This document shows, in pieces, positions 12,579 through 19,351 of a stretch of DNA of 19,351 nucleotides (positions are counted from its first letter, which is position 1; each line of letters opens with the position of its first letter). The notes beneath the pieces are model-generated. The model was not told the origin of the DNA. It made no database searches and worked only from the letters and a program-made list of their open reading frames with translations. The position numbers and the translations under genes are program-made. This DNA is from Actinomycetota bacterium (lineage in GTDB: Bacteria > Actinomycetota > Thermoleophilia > Gaiellales > Gaiellaceae), in the NCBI GenBank assembly GCA_005883245.1, contig VAXT01000008.1:1-19351 (forward strand), in the 5' to 3' direction.

Positions 12579-13794
12579 GCAGCACCTCCCGATCGCGCGG
12601 AACACGGCGACCCTGGCGGTCATCCAGGCGCTTTACTCGGCCGTCCTGCAGCTCGGCGCCGCGGTGCTCTCGCTCTCCTTCGTGCTTGTCACCGGATTCC
12701 GGTCGCTCCTCGGCGCGGGCCCCGCGATCTTTCTGACGGCGTCCGCACTGTCGGCGTTCCCAGCGGGGCGCGCGATGGACCGGTTCGGACGTGTCCCGGT
12801 GATCGCTGTCGGTTTCATCCTCGGCTCGATCGGCTACTCGCTGGCCGCCGTGGGGACGCACTGGGGCTCGGGAGTCGCGCTGATCGCGGGGTTCGCGCTC
12901 GCGGGCGTGGCCGGAGCTGTGACGCTGCTGATCAGGACCGCGGCCGGAGACATGTATCCGCCCGAGCGCCGTGCCCGGGGCATCTCGTTCGTCCTCTTCG
13001 GCTCCGTCTTCGGCGCTGTGCTCGGCCCGTCGCTCTTTGGCCCGCTCTTCGCGGGCAAGGACGTCGCCGCGGACACCCTGACGGTGCCCTGGCTCGCCGC
13101 GGCGGGACTGTCGCTGATCACCTGCGGGCTCGCGCTGACGGTCCGGCCGGACACGAAGGTGATCGCGGAACGCCTCGGCGCCGCCGGGCCCGCCCCTCCG
13201 ACAAGCGAGGCTGCGCCAATCCGGGAGATCATCCGTCGACCGGGCGTCCTGCCCGCGATGCTGGCGGCGATCGCGAGCTTCGGCGTAATGGTCTCCGTGA
13301 TGAACCTGACGGGATTCGTCGTCGTCGACCACCACCACCACTCGCAGCAGGCCGTGTTCCCGATCATCGGAGCGCACGTCCTCGGGATGTACGCGCTCGT
13401 GCTCGTGATCGGGACGCTGATCGACAAGATCGGGCGCGGGCCCGCTCTGGCCGGCGGACTGTTCGTCATGGCGACCTCGTGCGCAGGGCTGGTCTGGGCC
13501 TCGAGCGTGCCGATGACCGCGCTCCTCCTCTTCGGACTCGGCATCGGCTGGAACCTGTCGTTCGTCGCGGCCACGGCGCAGCTCGCCGATGCGACGCTGC
13601 CTTCCGAGCGCGGCAAGGTGCTCGGCCTGAGCGACCTGCTCTCGGGACTGACAGGGGCGGGGCTCGCGTTGCTCGGCGGGGTCGCGCTGGACGTGCTCGG
13701 AGTGACGGCGCTCGCGCTCGGTGCAACCGCGATCGCCGTCGCGCCCGCGATCTTCCTGGCCAGGATCCGGCCCGCGCCCGAGCCGGCCGCCTGA
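12571..13794 (+). CDS. Major facilitator superfamily transporter
   Basis: A 407-residue integral membrane protein with about 12 hydrophobic segments in two halves. The MFS motif A between spans 2 and 3 is GRAMDRFGRVPV at 66-77 (Asp70, Arg71, Arg74). Its counterpart in the second half is GTLIDKIGRGPA at about 281-292. The central cytoplasmic loop (about 191-224) is charged and proline-rich. A run of four histidines (254-257) follows the first span of the second half; a similar His-rich stretch occurs in some MFS homologues I recall, so it may be a family trait, possibly metal- or proton-related. The substrate cannot be told from sequence. The GTG start lies 8 nt inside the glycosylase gene, so expression is coupled. 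The rplM promoter begins 4 nt after the stop. Confidence 0.9.
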   Translation: MSEQHLPIARNTATLAVIQALYSAVLQLGAAVLSLSFVLVTGFRSLLGAGPAIFLTASALSAFPAGRAMDRFGRVPVIAVGFILGSIGYSLAAVGTHWGSGVALIAGFALAGVAGAVTLLIRTAAGDMYPPERRARGISFVLFGSVFGAVLGPSLFGPLFAGKDVAADTLTVPWLAAAGLSLITCGLALTVRPDTKVIAERLGAAGPAPPTSEAAPIREIIRRPGVLPAMLAAIASFGVMVSVMNLTGFVVVDHHHHSQQAVFPIIGAHVLGMYALVLVIGTLIDKIGRGPALAGGLFVMATSCAGLVWASSVPMTALLLFGLGIGWNLSFVAATAQLADATLPSERGKVLGLSDLLSGLTGAGLALLGGVALDVLGVTALALGATAIAVAPAIFLARIRPAPEPAA

Positions 13795-13798
13795 TCAT

Positions 13799-13807
13799 TG
13801 GTACAAT
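13799..13807 (+). promoter_or_regulatory. Extended -10 promoter of rplM-rpsI
   Basis: TGG followed by TACAAT (13802-13807), the closest match to consensus in the window. Transcription would start near 13814, leaving a leader of only about 33 nt that is almost entirely one hairpin. Confidence 0.65.
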
Positions 13808-13815
13808 CAGCGCTT

Positions 13816-13843
13816 CGGCGGGCCTCGAGCTCGCCGCCTTTTT
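13816..13843 (+). terminator. Hairpin plus U-tract forming the rplM leader
   Basis: CGGCGGGC (13816-13823) pairs with GCTCGCCG (13829-13836), one G-T pair, 5-nt loop, followed by CC and TTTTT (13839-13843). The rplM ATG follows 3 nt later with no Shine-Dalgarno. It looks like a terminator but sits between promoter and start codon. It may stop read-through from the MFS operon, attenuate rplM, or be a binding site for L13 autoregulation. Confidence 0.65.
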
Positions 13844-13846
13844 GCC

Positions 13847-14293
13847 ATGCAAAAGACCTGGAACGCGAAGCCCGGCGAGATCGAGCGCCACTGGTACGTC
13901 GTCGACGCCGAGGGGAAAACCCTCGGTCGGCTGGCCACGCGCATCGCCGACACGCTCCGCGGCAAGGGCAAGCCGCAGTACACGCCGCACGTCGACACGG
14001 GCGACTTCGTCGTCGTCGTGAACGCGGAGAAGATCGCGGTCACGGGGAAGAAGCTCGACGACAAGATGTACTACCGGCACTCCGGCTATCCGGGCGGCCT
14101 CCGCAGCCGTCCGCTCCGCGACGAGCTCGCGCGCCGGCCGACCGAGGTGCTCCGCAAGGCCGTCAGAGGCATGCTCCCCCGGAACCGCCTCGGCCGCGCG
14201 CAGCTGCTCAAGCTCAAGGTCTACGCCGGCCCGGAGCATCCACACGAAGCCCAGGCGCCCAAGCCGCTGCCGCTGGAGAACGGAAATGGCTGA
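13847..14293 (+). CDS. rplM: 50S ribosomal protein L13
   Basis: Large-subunit protein that binds 23S rRNA early in assembly. 148 residues, normal length. Clear L13 landmarks: KTWNAKPGEIERHWYVVDAEG split across the first strand, LGRLATRIADTLRGKGKPQYTPHVDTGDFVVVVNAE at about 26-61, KMYYRHSGYPGG around 74-85, and AVRGMLPRNRLGR near 106-118. The order rplM-rpsI is near-universal in bacteria and is kept here, with an 8-nt overlap into rpsI. The ATG has no Shine-Dalgarno: the bases before it are the U-tract of the leader hairpin. The first residues MQKTW fit other L13 proteins, so the start is sound despite the missing ribosome-binding site. Confidence 0.98.
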   Translation: MQKTWNAKPGEIERHWYVVDAEGKTLGRLATRIADTLRGKGKPQYTPHVDTGDFVVVVNAEKIAVTGKKLDDKMYYRHSGYPGGLRSRPLRDELARRPTEVLRKAVRGMLPRNRLGRAQLLKLKVYAGPEHPHEAQAPKPLPLENGNG

Positions 14294-14681
14294 GCTGGCG
14301 CAGTACCAGGGCACGGGCAAGCGCAAGACGTCGGTCGCGCGCGTGATCCTGCGGCCCGGCGACGGCACGACGTGGATCAACGGCCGCACGCTCGAGGAGT
14401 ACTTCCCGCGGCCGACGCACCGGACGACCGTGATGGCGCCGCTCAGGCTCGCCGGCGCCGAGGGCCGCTACGACCTGCGCGTTCGCGTAGCGGGTGGGGG
14501 CCCGACCGGCCAGGCCGGAGCCGTCCGCCACGGAATCGCCCGCGCGCTCGTCGAGGCCGATCCCGAGCTGCGCGTCCCGCTCAAGCGTGAAGGCTTCCTC
14601 ACTCGCGACGCACGCAAGGTCGAGCGCAAGAAGGCCGGCCTGCACAAGGCCCGCAAGGCTCCGCAGTTCAGTAAGCGCTAG
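14286..14681 (+). CDS. rpsI: 30S ribosomal protein S9
   Basis: Small-subunit head protein whose C-terminal tail reaches the P-site tRNA. 131 residues. The N-terminal YQGTGKRKTSVARVIL, the central LRVRVAGGGPTGQAGAVRHGIARAL and the C-terminal KKAGLHKARKAPQFSKR with its terminal SKR are all diagnostic. It starts 8 nt inside rplM with a GGAG 6 nt upstream, so it depends on rplM transcription and probably on its translation. The convergent GerMN gene ends at the very next base, and no terminator hairpin with a T-tract is visible at the junction; transcription may run into GerMN antisense. Confidence 0.98.
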   Translation: MAELAQYQGTGKRKTSVARVILRPGDGTTWINGRTLEEYFPRPTHRTTVMAPLRLAGAEGRYDLRVRVAGGGPTGQAGAVRHGIARALVEADPELRVPLKREGFLTRDARKVERKKAGLHKARKAPQFSKR

Positions 14682-15272
14682 TCAGGGCAGCGCGCTGAAG
14701 CAGTCCCGGGGCGGCGTTTCGGCTCCAGGCGTCCCCTCGCAGATCCCGTAGAGACCCAACAGCGCTCTGTAATCCCATAGCTGGTCGAGCGCCCTGTTCG
14801 GCGGGTGCATGCTCGTGAAGCCCCAGGGCTGGCCGTCGACGCGTAAGCGGACCCGTTCGATACCCGAGAGGCCGATGAGCGTCCGCGCCACCTGGGTCAC
14901 CACGCGCGCCACGTTGACCGCGCCTGTCTCGTCCACTGAGGGCATGTCGCCGAGGTCGACCGTCGCCGTACCAGACGTCCTCGACAGCGAAGGGGCGATC
15001 GAGAACGAGCGCAGGGTCGCGCCCTTCGGGATCGCCGAAGTGATACCGGCGTCCCGCTCCGCCTCAGTCGGCCCTTCGAGGAGCGCCTCGAGCGACTGTC
15101 TTGCGAACGGCGACGATCGCCGGATCGAACGGCGAACTCCCAGCGGGGCGGTTCCGCGGTCGGTCAGGAAGTAGACGGTGGCGTTCGCCGACGTCGATGC
15201 GGGGCGGTGGCCGTGGTCGCCGCAGCCGGGAGTCGCGACCGCTACCGCCATGAGGAGAAGAACGCTTCGCAC
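14682..15272 (-). CDS. GerMN-domain protein, probably exported or lipid-anchored
   Basis: 196 residues from the GTG at 15272. The N-terminus RSVLLLMAVAVATPGCGD has a hydrophobic stretch ending in Cys17, suggesting a lipoprotein, though TPGC is not a canonical lipobox. The body fits a GerMN (sporulation/spore-germination) domain: ATVYFLTDRG at the start, SLEALLEGPTEAERDAGITSAIP with the conserved LLEGPT, the strand GTATVDLG, and the RVVTQVARTLIGLSGIERVRLRVDGQP segment. In non-spore-forming actinobacteria such domains occur in envelope lipoproteins (as in LpqB), so the name does not imply sporulation. I chose GTG 15272 because it starts directly at the export signal and has TATAGG 6 nt upstream; earlier in-frame ATGs at 15329 and 15308 lie around or beyond the glmM start. 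It is divergent from glmM. Confidence 0.82.
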   Translation of the reverse strand: MRSVLLLMAVAVATPGCGDHGHRPASTSANATVYFLTDRGTAPLGVRRSIRRSSPFARQSLEALLEGPTEAERDAGITSAIPKGATLRSFSIAPSLSRTSGTATVDLGDMPSVDETGAVNVARVVTQVARTLIGLSGIERVRLRVDGQPWGFTSMHPPNRALDQLWDYRALLGLYGICEGTPGAETPPRDCFSALP

Positions 15273-15278
15273 ACCTCT

Positions 15279-15286
15279 CCTATACC
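15279..15286. promoter_or_regulatory. Overlapping divergent -10 boxes (GerMN / glmM)
   Basis: On the minus strand TATAGG (15284-15279) is 6 nt before the GerMN GTG; the GGAGAGG inside and after it could also act as a ribosome-binding site. On the plus strand TATACC (15281-15286) ends 20 nt before the glmM ATG, which allows a very short leader. The two share TATA. Confidence 0.45.
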
Positions 15287-15306
15287 GCGTCGGCGAAGAT
15301 CGTTCC

Positions 15307-16572
15307 ATGGCTCGGCAGTACTTCGGCACGGATGGCGTTCGCGGCGTGGTCGGTCAGGACCTGTCCCGGGACCTGGTCCGGAGACTAGGCCGCGCGGCAG
15401 CTGTCTGGTCGGGACGCGGCCGCGTCTTCGTCGGGCGCGACACTCGCGGCTCGGGACCTGACCTCGAGGAGGCGTTCGCGGAGGGCGTCGCATCCGCGGG
15501 TGGGAACGCCGTCGTCGCAGGCGTCTTGCCGACCCCGGCCGTCGCGCTCCTCGCCCTCGACCTCGGTGCGGTCATCTCCGCCTCGCACAACCCGCCGCAG
15601 TACAACGGGGTCAAGTTCTTCGACGCCGACGGCCGCAAGCTGAGCGACGCCTCCGAGGAGGAGATCGAGGCGCTCCTCGACGCTCCGCCGGCCGACAGCC
15701 AGGGAGCGATCGACCACGTCGGCGTCGCCACCGACAGCTACCTCGAGCACATCGTCGAGCGGTTCGGCAGCGACCTGACCGGGCTCAGGCTCGCGGTCGA
15801 CTGCGCGAACGGCGCGTACTCGGGAATCGCGCCGCAGGCCTTCGAGCAGCTCGGTGCCGAGGTGACGGCGGTCGCCGCGGATCCGGACGGCACGAACATC
15901 AACGTCGGCTGCGGCGCAACCGATCTCTCCCTCCTCCAGCGCACGGTGACGGCGGGCGGGTACGACCTCGGGATCGCCTTCGACGGTGACGGCGACCGCA
16001 TGCTCGCGGTGGACGCGGAAGGCGACGCGATCGACGGAGACCAGATCCTCGCCGTGCTCGCGCTCCACCTCGGCGTCGACCTCGTCGCGGTGACGGTGAT
16101 GACGAACCTCGGCTTCCACCAGTTGATGGGCGAGCACGGAATCGAGGTCGTCGTCACGGACGTCGGTGACCGCTACGTGCTCAAGGCGCTGCGCGAGCGC
16201 GAAGCCCTGCTCGGCGGCGAGCAATCGGGCCACATCATCTACCTCCGCGACCACGTGACCGGTGACGGCCTCGCCGCGGCGCTGCTCCTCTGCGGCGCGC
16301 TCCAAGGGCGGACGCTCCACGAAGCGGCGGCCGTCATGCCGCGCTACCCGCAGGTCCAGGAAAACGTCCCGGTCGTCACGAAGAGCCTGCCTCCCGCCCT
16401 GCTCGACGTTGTCGAGCGCAGCAACGAGGAACTGTCCGGAGAAGGGCGCGTTCTCGTCCGGCCCTCCGGGACCGAGCCGGTCGTACGGGTCTTAGCCGAA
16501 GCGAGGGATTTTCAAAAGGCAACACTCCTCTGTGCTAGGATCAGCGACCTGGTTCGACGAGAGCTCGGTTGA
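15307..16572 (+). CDS. glmM: Phosphoglucosamine mutase
   Basis: Interconverts glucosamine-6-phosphate and glucosamine-1-phosphate on the way to UDP-GlcNAc for peptidoglycan. 421 residues, slightly shorter than the usual 440-450. It starts with the diagnostic YFGTDGVRGVVG (5-16). The phosphoserine loop is ISASHNPPQYNGVK with Ser93 as the phosphorylated residue. The magnesium site is DGDGDR at 226-231, the sugar-specificity loop GEQSGH at 304-309, and the phosphate-binding loop RPSGTEP at 385-391. GEQSGH supports GlmM over a general phosphomannomutase. The glmS gene, whose product makes its substrate, follows after a 63-bp gap that contains a hairpin; the glmS promoter lies inside the end of glmM. 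No clear Shine-Dalgarno precedes the ATG. Confidence 0.97.
   Translation: MARQYFGTDGVRGVVGQDLSRDLVRRLGRAAAVWSGRGRVFVGRDTRGSGPDLEEAFAEGVASAGGNAVVAGVLPTPAVALLALDLGAVISASHNPPQYNGVKFFDADGRKLSDASEEEIEALLDAPPADSQGAIDHVGVATDSYLEHIVERFGSDLTGLRLAVDCANGAYSGIAPQAFEQLGAEVTAVAADPDGTNINVGCGATDLSLLQRTVTAGGYDLGIAFDGDGDRMLAVDAEGDAIDGDQILAVLALHLGVDLVAVTVMTNLGFHQLMGEHGIEVVVTDVGDRYVLKALREREALLGGEQSGHIIYLRDHVTGDGLAAALLLCGALQGRTLHEAAAVMPRYPQVQENVPVVTKSLPPALLDVVERSNEELSGEGRVLVRPSGTEPVVRVLAEARDFQKATLLCARISDLVRRELG
16533..16541 (+). promoter_or_regulatory. Extended -10 promoter of glmS, inside the end of glmM
   Basis: TGC followed by TAGGAT (16536-16541). The AT-rich TTTTCAAAA just upstream (16509-16517) stands out from the GC-rich coding sequence and could be an upstream or -35 element (TTCAAA, spacer 19). 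Transcription would start near 16548, with a leader of about 88 nt. Confidence 0.5.
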
Positions 16573-16574
16573 CG

Positions 16575-16611
16575 GGCCCCCGACGCGGGGGGTCGGGGAG
16601 GCCGGGCTTTT
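16575..16611 (+). terminator. Hairpin plus U-tract between glmM and glmS
   Basis: GGCC-CCCGAC (16575-16584) pairs with GTCGGG-GGCC (16592-16603, with a 2-nt bulge), then GGGC and TTTT (16608-16611). It can terminate glmM transcripts, but it is also downstream of the proposed glmS promoter, so it may act as an attenuator in the glmS leader. Confidence 0.6.
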
Positions 16612-16635
16612 GCGCTTCAAAAGGGAGGTCTGAGG

Positions 16636-18468
16636 ATGTGCGGCATCATCGGATACGTCGGGCCACGGCGGGCAAAGCCACTGCTCATCCACGGTCTGGA
16701 GCGCCTCGAATACCGTGGCTATGACTCGGCCGGCCTCGCGATGCTCGAGGACGAGGGCCTCGACTACATCAGGGCGGTCGGGAACCTCTCCAACCTGAAG
16801 CAGATCGCGAAGCACAACGGCTCGCAGTCCTCGACCGGGCTCGGCCACACGCGCTGGGCCACGCACGGCAAGGTCTCCGAGCAGAACGCTCACCCGCTCA
16901 CCGGCTGCGACCACTCGAAGATCGCGGTCGTCCTGAACGGGATCGTCGAGAACTTCCGCGAGCTCAGGGCCTCCCTCGAGAAGGACGGCCACGTGTTCAG
17001 CACCGAGACGGACGCAGAGGTCGTCGTCCATCTCGTCGAGCGGCACTACGACGGCGACCTGGCCTCGGCCGTGCGCGCTGCCTACCAGGAGCTCGAAGGC
17101 CACTTCGCCTTCGTCGTCGTCCACTGCGACCATCCCGAGGAGCTCGTCGGCGCGCGCGTTCAGTGCCCGCTGATCGTCGGAGTCGGCGACGGGGAGATGT
17201 TCCTCGCCTCGGCCGCGACGGCGTTCCTGCGCGAGACGAACCGCCTCCAGCTGATCGAGGACGGCGAGGTCGTCTCCATCACGCCCGACGGAGCCACGTT
17301 CACGAGCGTCAGCAACGGGTCCGACCCCCTCGAGCGCGACGTGATCACCGTCGACTGGGACGACGAGGCCGCCGAGAAGTCCGGCTACGAGACGTTCATG
17401 CTCAAGGAGATCTACGAGCAGCCGGAAGGCGTCCGCGAGACGATCGGCGACCGCGTCCGCCACGGGAAGCTCCTGCTCGAGACCCTCGGGCTGACCGACC
17501 GGGAGATCAAGAACCTGAGGCGGATCGTCGTCCTCGCGTGCGGCACGTCGTACCACGCGGGCGTCGTCGGCCGGTACGTGATCGAAGAGTGGGCGCGCAT
17601 CCCGGTCGAGCCGGACATCGCGAGCGAGTGGCGCTATCGGAACCCGGTCCTCTCGAAGGACACGCTCGTGATCGGGATCTCCCAGTCCGGCGAGACTGCG
17701 GACGTGCTCGCGGCGATGAAGCTGGCCCGCGAGAAGGGCGCGCGAACGGTCGCGATCACGAACATGATGGGCTCGCAGCTGACCCGCGAGGTCGACTCCG
17801 TGCTTTACACGCGCACCGGCCTCGAGGTCGGCGTCGCGGCGTCGAAGACGTTCACCGCGCAGGTGGCGCTGATCAGCCTGATCGCGCTCAAGCTCGCCGA
17901 GGTCAAAAAGACGATCGCGCAAGAGGAGATCGAGTTCATCCTCGACCAGCTGTACGAGCTGCCCGAGAAGATGCAGGCCTTCCTCGACGGGAGCCACCCG
18001 ATCGAGGAGATCGCGCAGCGCTACCACGACAAGCCGTTCTTCCTCTACCTCGGACGGCACATCGGCCTGCCGGTCGCGCTCGAGGGCGCGCTCAAGCTGA
18101 AGGAGATCTCGTACATCCCGACCGAGGCGTACTCGGCCGGCGAGATGAAGCACGGCCCGATCGCGCTGCTCGACCTCGAGACCCCGGTCGTCTGCATCGC
18201 GACGAACTCGCACGTCTACGACAAGGTCGTGTCGAACATCCAGGAGACGCGGGCTCGCGGCGCGCACGTGATCGCGATCGCCACTGACGGGAACGAGGAC
18301 ATCCAGCACCACGCGGACGACGTGATCTACGTCCCGAAGACGCCGGCGTTCCTACAAGCGGTGCTGGCGATCCTGCCGCTCCAGCTGCTCGCCTACCGGA
18401 TCGCGCGCCTGCGCGGCCTCAACGTCGACCAGCCGCGGAACCTGGCGAAGACCGTCACAGTGGAGTAG
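16636..18468 (+). CDS. glmS: Glutamine-fructose-6-phosphate aminotransferase (isomerising)
   Basis: Makes glucosamine-6-phosphate from fructose-6-phosphate and glutamine, the committed step to UDP-GlcNAc. 610 residues, normal length. The N-terminal class II glutaminase domain has the nucleophile Cys2 in MCGIIGYVG, then EYRGYDSAG, GHTRWATHG and LNGIVENF. A linker of about residues 235-295 carries the conserved FMLKEIYEQP. Two SIS sugar-isomerase domains follow: ACGTSYHA at 301-308, ISQSGETADV at 348-357, ASKTF, and in the second GRHIGLPVALEGALKLKEISY. The chain ends with the diagnostic QPRNLAKTVTVE. The ATG has a strong GGGAGG 7 nt upstream. The leader, about 88 nt, is too short for and does not resemble the glmS ribozyme. 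Confidence 0.98.
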   Translation: MCGIIGYVGPRRAKPLLIHGLERLEYRGYDSAGLAMLEDEGLDYIRAVGNLSNLKQIAKHNGSQSSTGLGHTRWATHGKVSEQNAHPLTGCDHSKIAVVLNGIVENFRELRASLEKDGHVFSTETDAEVVVHLVERHYDGDLASAVRAAYQELEGHFAFVVVHCDHPEELVGARVQCPLIVGVGDGEMFLASAATAFLRETNRLQLIEDGEVVSITPDGATFTSVSNGSDPLERDVITVDWDDEAAEKSGYETFMLKEIYEQPEGVRETIGDRVRHGKLLLETLGLTDREIKNLRRIVVLACGTSYHAGVVGRYVIEEWARIPVEPDIASEWRYRNPVLSKDTLVIGISQSGETADVLAAMKLAREKGARTVAITNMMGSQLTREVDSVLYTRTGLEVGVAASKTFTAQVALISLIALKLAEVKKTIAQEEIEFILDQLYELPEKMQAFLDGSHPIEEIAQRYHDKPFFLYLGRHIGLPVALEGALKLKEISYIPTEAYSAGEMKHGPIALLDLETPVVCIATNSHVYDKVVSNIQETRARGAHVIAIATDGNEDIQHHADDVIYVPKTPAFLQAVLAILPLQLLAYRIARLRGLNVDQPRNLAKTVTVE

Positions 18469-18633
18469 TCACCTCCACCCTTTCCGCCCTCGCTCTCTAC
18501 CGGGCCGCGAGCGAACGGCTCTACGCACGCAAGGTGATGCGGAGCTACCTGCGCCCGGTGCCCGAGCCCGTCGAGCAAGCCACCGGCTAGACCCAGAGGG
18601 ACCCGCAGCGACCCCTGCGGTGTAATAGGAGCG
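18469..18633. other. Short intergenic region after glmS
   Basis: 165 bp. No terminator with a T-tract is visible. A plus-strand frame without a start codon runs through it to a TAG at 18587-18589 and encodes the protein-like stretches LYRAASERLYARKVM and RSYLRPVPEPVEQ. It may be a remnant of a small gene; the only starts in it (GTG/ATG near 18532) leave under 20 residues. An inverted repeat CCGCAG-6-CTGCGG (18603-18620) sits just before the next gene's promoter and could be an operator. Confidence 0.4.
18623..18628 (+). promoter_or_regulatory. Possible -10 box of the last gene
   Basis: TAATAG ends 5 nt before the ATG at 18634, directly after the inverted repeat at 18603-18620. AGGAG (18627-18631) is only 2 nt from the ATG, a poor distance for a ribosome-binding site, so a leaderless start is possible but unproven. 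Confidence 0.35.
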
Positions 18634-19351
18634 ATGAAGAAGCTAATTCTCGCCTTCGCGGCGGGTGCGCTCATCCTGGCCGCAGTTGCCATCGCCGATC
18701 CCCGCCCTGGTCATCTTCCCCGCCTCTTGCTCGTTCCGAAGCGTCACTCGGAGCTCGGGGTCATTTACAGGCGCGACGCCGTCTACCTCGTTCGTGTCGA
18801 TCCGCGCACGCTGAAACCGCCTGCCGCCGGACTGCGACTCCCGCGCTGCGGCTCCGCGGCGGCCTTCGCTCCCGGCGGCAGCCGGCTCGCTCTCGGAGGC
18901 GCGGACGGAAGGGTCTGCCTCGTCGGAACGAAGAGCCTTCGACTTCGCCGCGTAATCGAGACGGGAGCCGATGGAGACGTGATGGCCCTACAGTGGAGCG
19001 GCTCGCATCTCCTTGCTCTCGTTCAGCACGAAGACGACTCACTCGTCGCGGTCGACGCGGGGTCGCGGCAGGTAATCGCTCGCCGAGCACTCGTCGGCTC
19101 GCTCCAGCAGACGGCCAAGACGCCCGCGGGATTGCTCCTGCTCTACGGACCAGCGAAGGAGATCGGGCCCTCCCGGTTGTTCCGCTTCGGACCCGACGGA
19201 TCACTTCTTCAGATCGCCACCCTCGACCGGATCCCGTCCGGCTTCCAGTTCTTGGGTGGGGAGGAAGGGCCGACATCTCATGCGAGACCGGCATTGGCCG
19301 TCGATCGCTCGGGCAATCGCGCGTTCGTCGTCGGGGCGGGGACGCCGGTTG
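18634..19351 (+). CDS. Secreted beta-propeller-like protein, function unknown (3' end cut by window edge)
   Basis: An open frame of 239 codons that runs off the window. The N-terminus MKKLILAFAAGALILAAVAIA is a clear signal peptide, with cleavage likely before ADPRPG or DPRPG. The mature part has repeated short strands and turns of the sort seen in WD40/TolB/YncE-like propellers: VYLVRVDPRTLKP, AAFAPGGSRLALGGADGRVCLV, SLVAVDAGSRQVIARR, LFRFGPDGSLLQIATL and PALAVDRSGNRAFVVG. The DGxxxL and SxGNRA patterns fit propeller blades, but I cannot name a family and no catalytic residues are recognisable. Codon use and GC are like the neighbours. An antisense frame over the same bases looks arginine-rich and artefactual. 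Confidence 0.75.
   Translation, partial: MKKLILAFAAGALILAAVAIADPRPGHLPRLLLVPKRHSELGVIYRRDAVYLVRVDPRTLKPPAAGLRLPRCGSAAAFAPGGSRLALGGADGRVCLVGTKSLRLRRVIETGADGDVMALQWSGSHLLALVQHEDDSLVAVDAGSRQVIARRALVGSLQQTAKTPAGLLLLYGPAKEIGPSRLFRFGPDGSLLQIATLDRIPSGFQFLGGEEGPTSHARPALAVDRSGNRAFVVGAGTPV

Noticed and set aside
13330..13344. His-tag-like HHHH in the MFS protein as a sign of vector sequence
   Set aside because: It lies in the middle of a continuous, well-formed transporter with normal codon use on both sides.
16548..16635. glmS ribozyme in the glmS leader
   Set aside because: The available leader is about 88 nt and is dominated by one simple GC hairpin; the ribozyme core is longer and has conserved segments that I do not see.
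16492..18312. Long minus-strand open frame opposite glmS (and similar ones opposite guaA and guaB3)
   Set aside because: They mirror the codon-position GC bias of the real genes, give Arg/Asp/Leu-rich sequences without domains, and lie fully opposite unmistakable conserved genes.
18469..18589. Small gene after glmS
   Set aside because: The frame looks protein-like but has no start codon until its last 60 bases, so it is reported only as a possible remnant.
1..19351. Defence island, prophage, biosynthetic cluster, tRNA or rRNA genes
   Set aside because: No signature genes, integrases, transposases or RNA-gene structures were recognised; the window is mostly housekeeping.

Overview
The window is a stretch of very GC-rich, tightly packed chromosome carrying core metabolism. 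Overlapping start/stop codons of the GTGA, TAGTG and TTGA type are common. Gene content (a CBS-less GuaB3-type IMP dehydrogenase beside guaA, a long type-2 PyrF, a Roadblock protein, a GerMN protein, rplM-rpsI followed by glmM and glmS) and the protein sequences suggest a high-GC actinobacterium, most likely class Thermoleophilia (Gaiellales/Solirubrobacterales-like). That placement is an inference; the window has no rRNA.

Layout. 1-1015: 3' part of rdgB coupled to a cupin gene. 1012-1830 (minus): a YihY/BrkB membrane protein. 1856-3016: Roadblock protein, a 67-residue membrane-anchored protein and pyrE in one overlapping operon. 3081-3380: HU, with its own promoter and terminator. 3466-5627: pyrF, a 32-residue membrane peptide and a D,D-carboxypeptidase. 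5638-6491: a PfkB-family hexose kinase broken by a deletion plus frameshift. 6492-6736: a promoter, a hairpin with U-tract, and a partial duplication of the start of guaB3 separated from the real start by a hairpin-rich insert. 6737-9369: guaB3-guaA (GMP synthesis). 9370-9559: a cluster of GGGGTCTGACCCC-type palindromic repeats. 9560-11724 (minus): a phospholipase-D-like protein lacking part of its second HKD motif, and a branched-chain-amino-acid-type substrate-binding protein. 11746-13794: small membrane protein, uracil-DNA-glycosylase-family protein and MFS transporter, overlapping. 13847-14681: rplM-rpsI. 14682-15272 (minus): GerMN lipoprotein-like protein. 15307-18468: glmM and glmS, two enzymes of the UDP-GlcNAc pathway. 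18634-end: start of a secreted beta-propeller-like protein, cut by the window edge.

The genes cover pyrimidine (pyrE, pyrF) and purine (guaB3, guaA) nucleotide synthesis, nucleotide-pool sanitation (rdgB), cell-wall precursor supply and remodelling (glmM, glmS, D,D-carboxypeptidase) and translation/nucleoid proteins.

I found no defence system, CRISPR array, prophage or secondary-metabolite cluster. The unusual material is small: the duplicated guaB3 start with its hairpin insert, two gene-internal deletions, a palindromic repeat cluster, compact promoters whose -10 boxes lie 6-8 nt before start codons (some overlapping head to head), and hairpin/U-tract leaders between promoter and start codon of three housekeeping operons.
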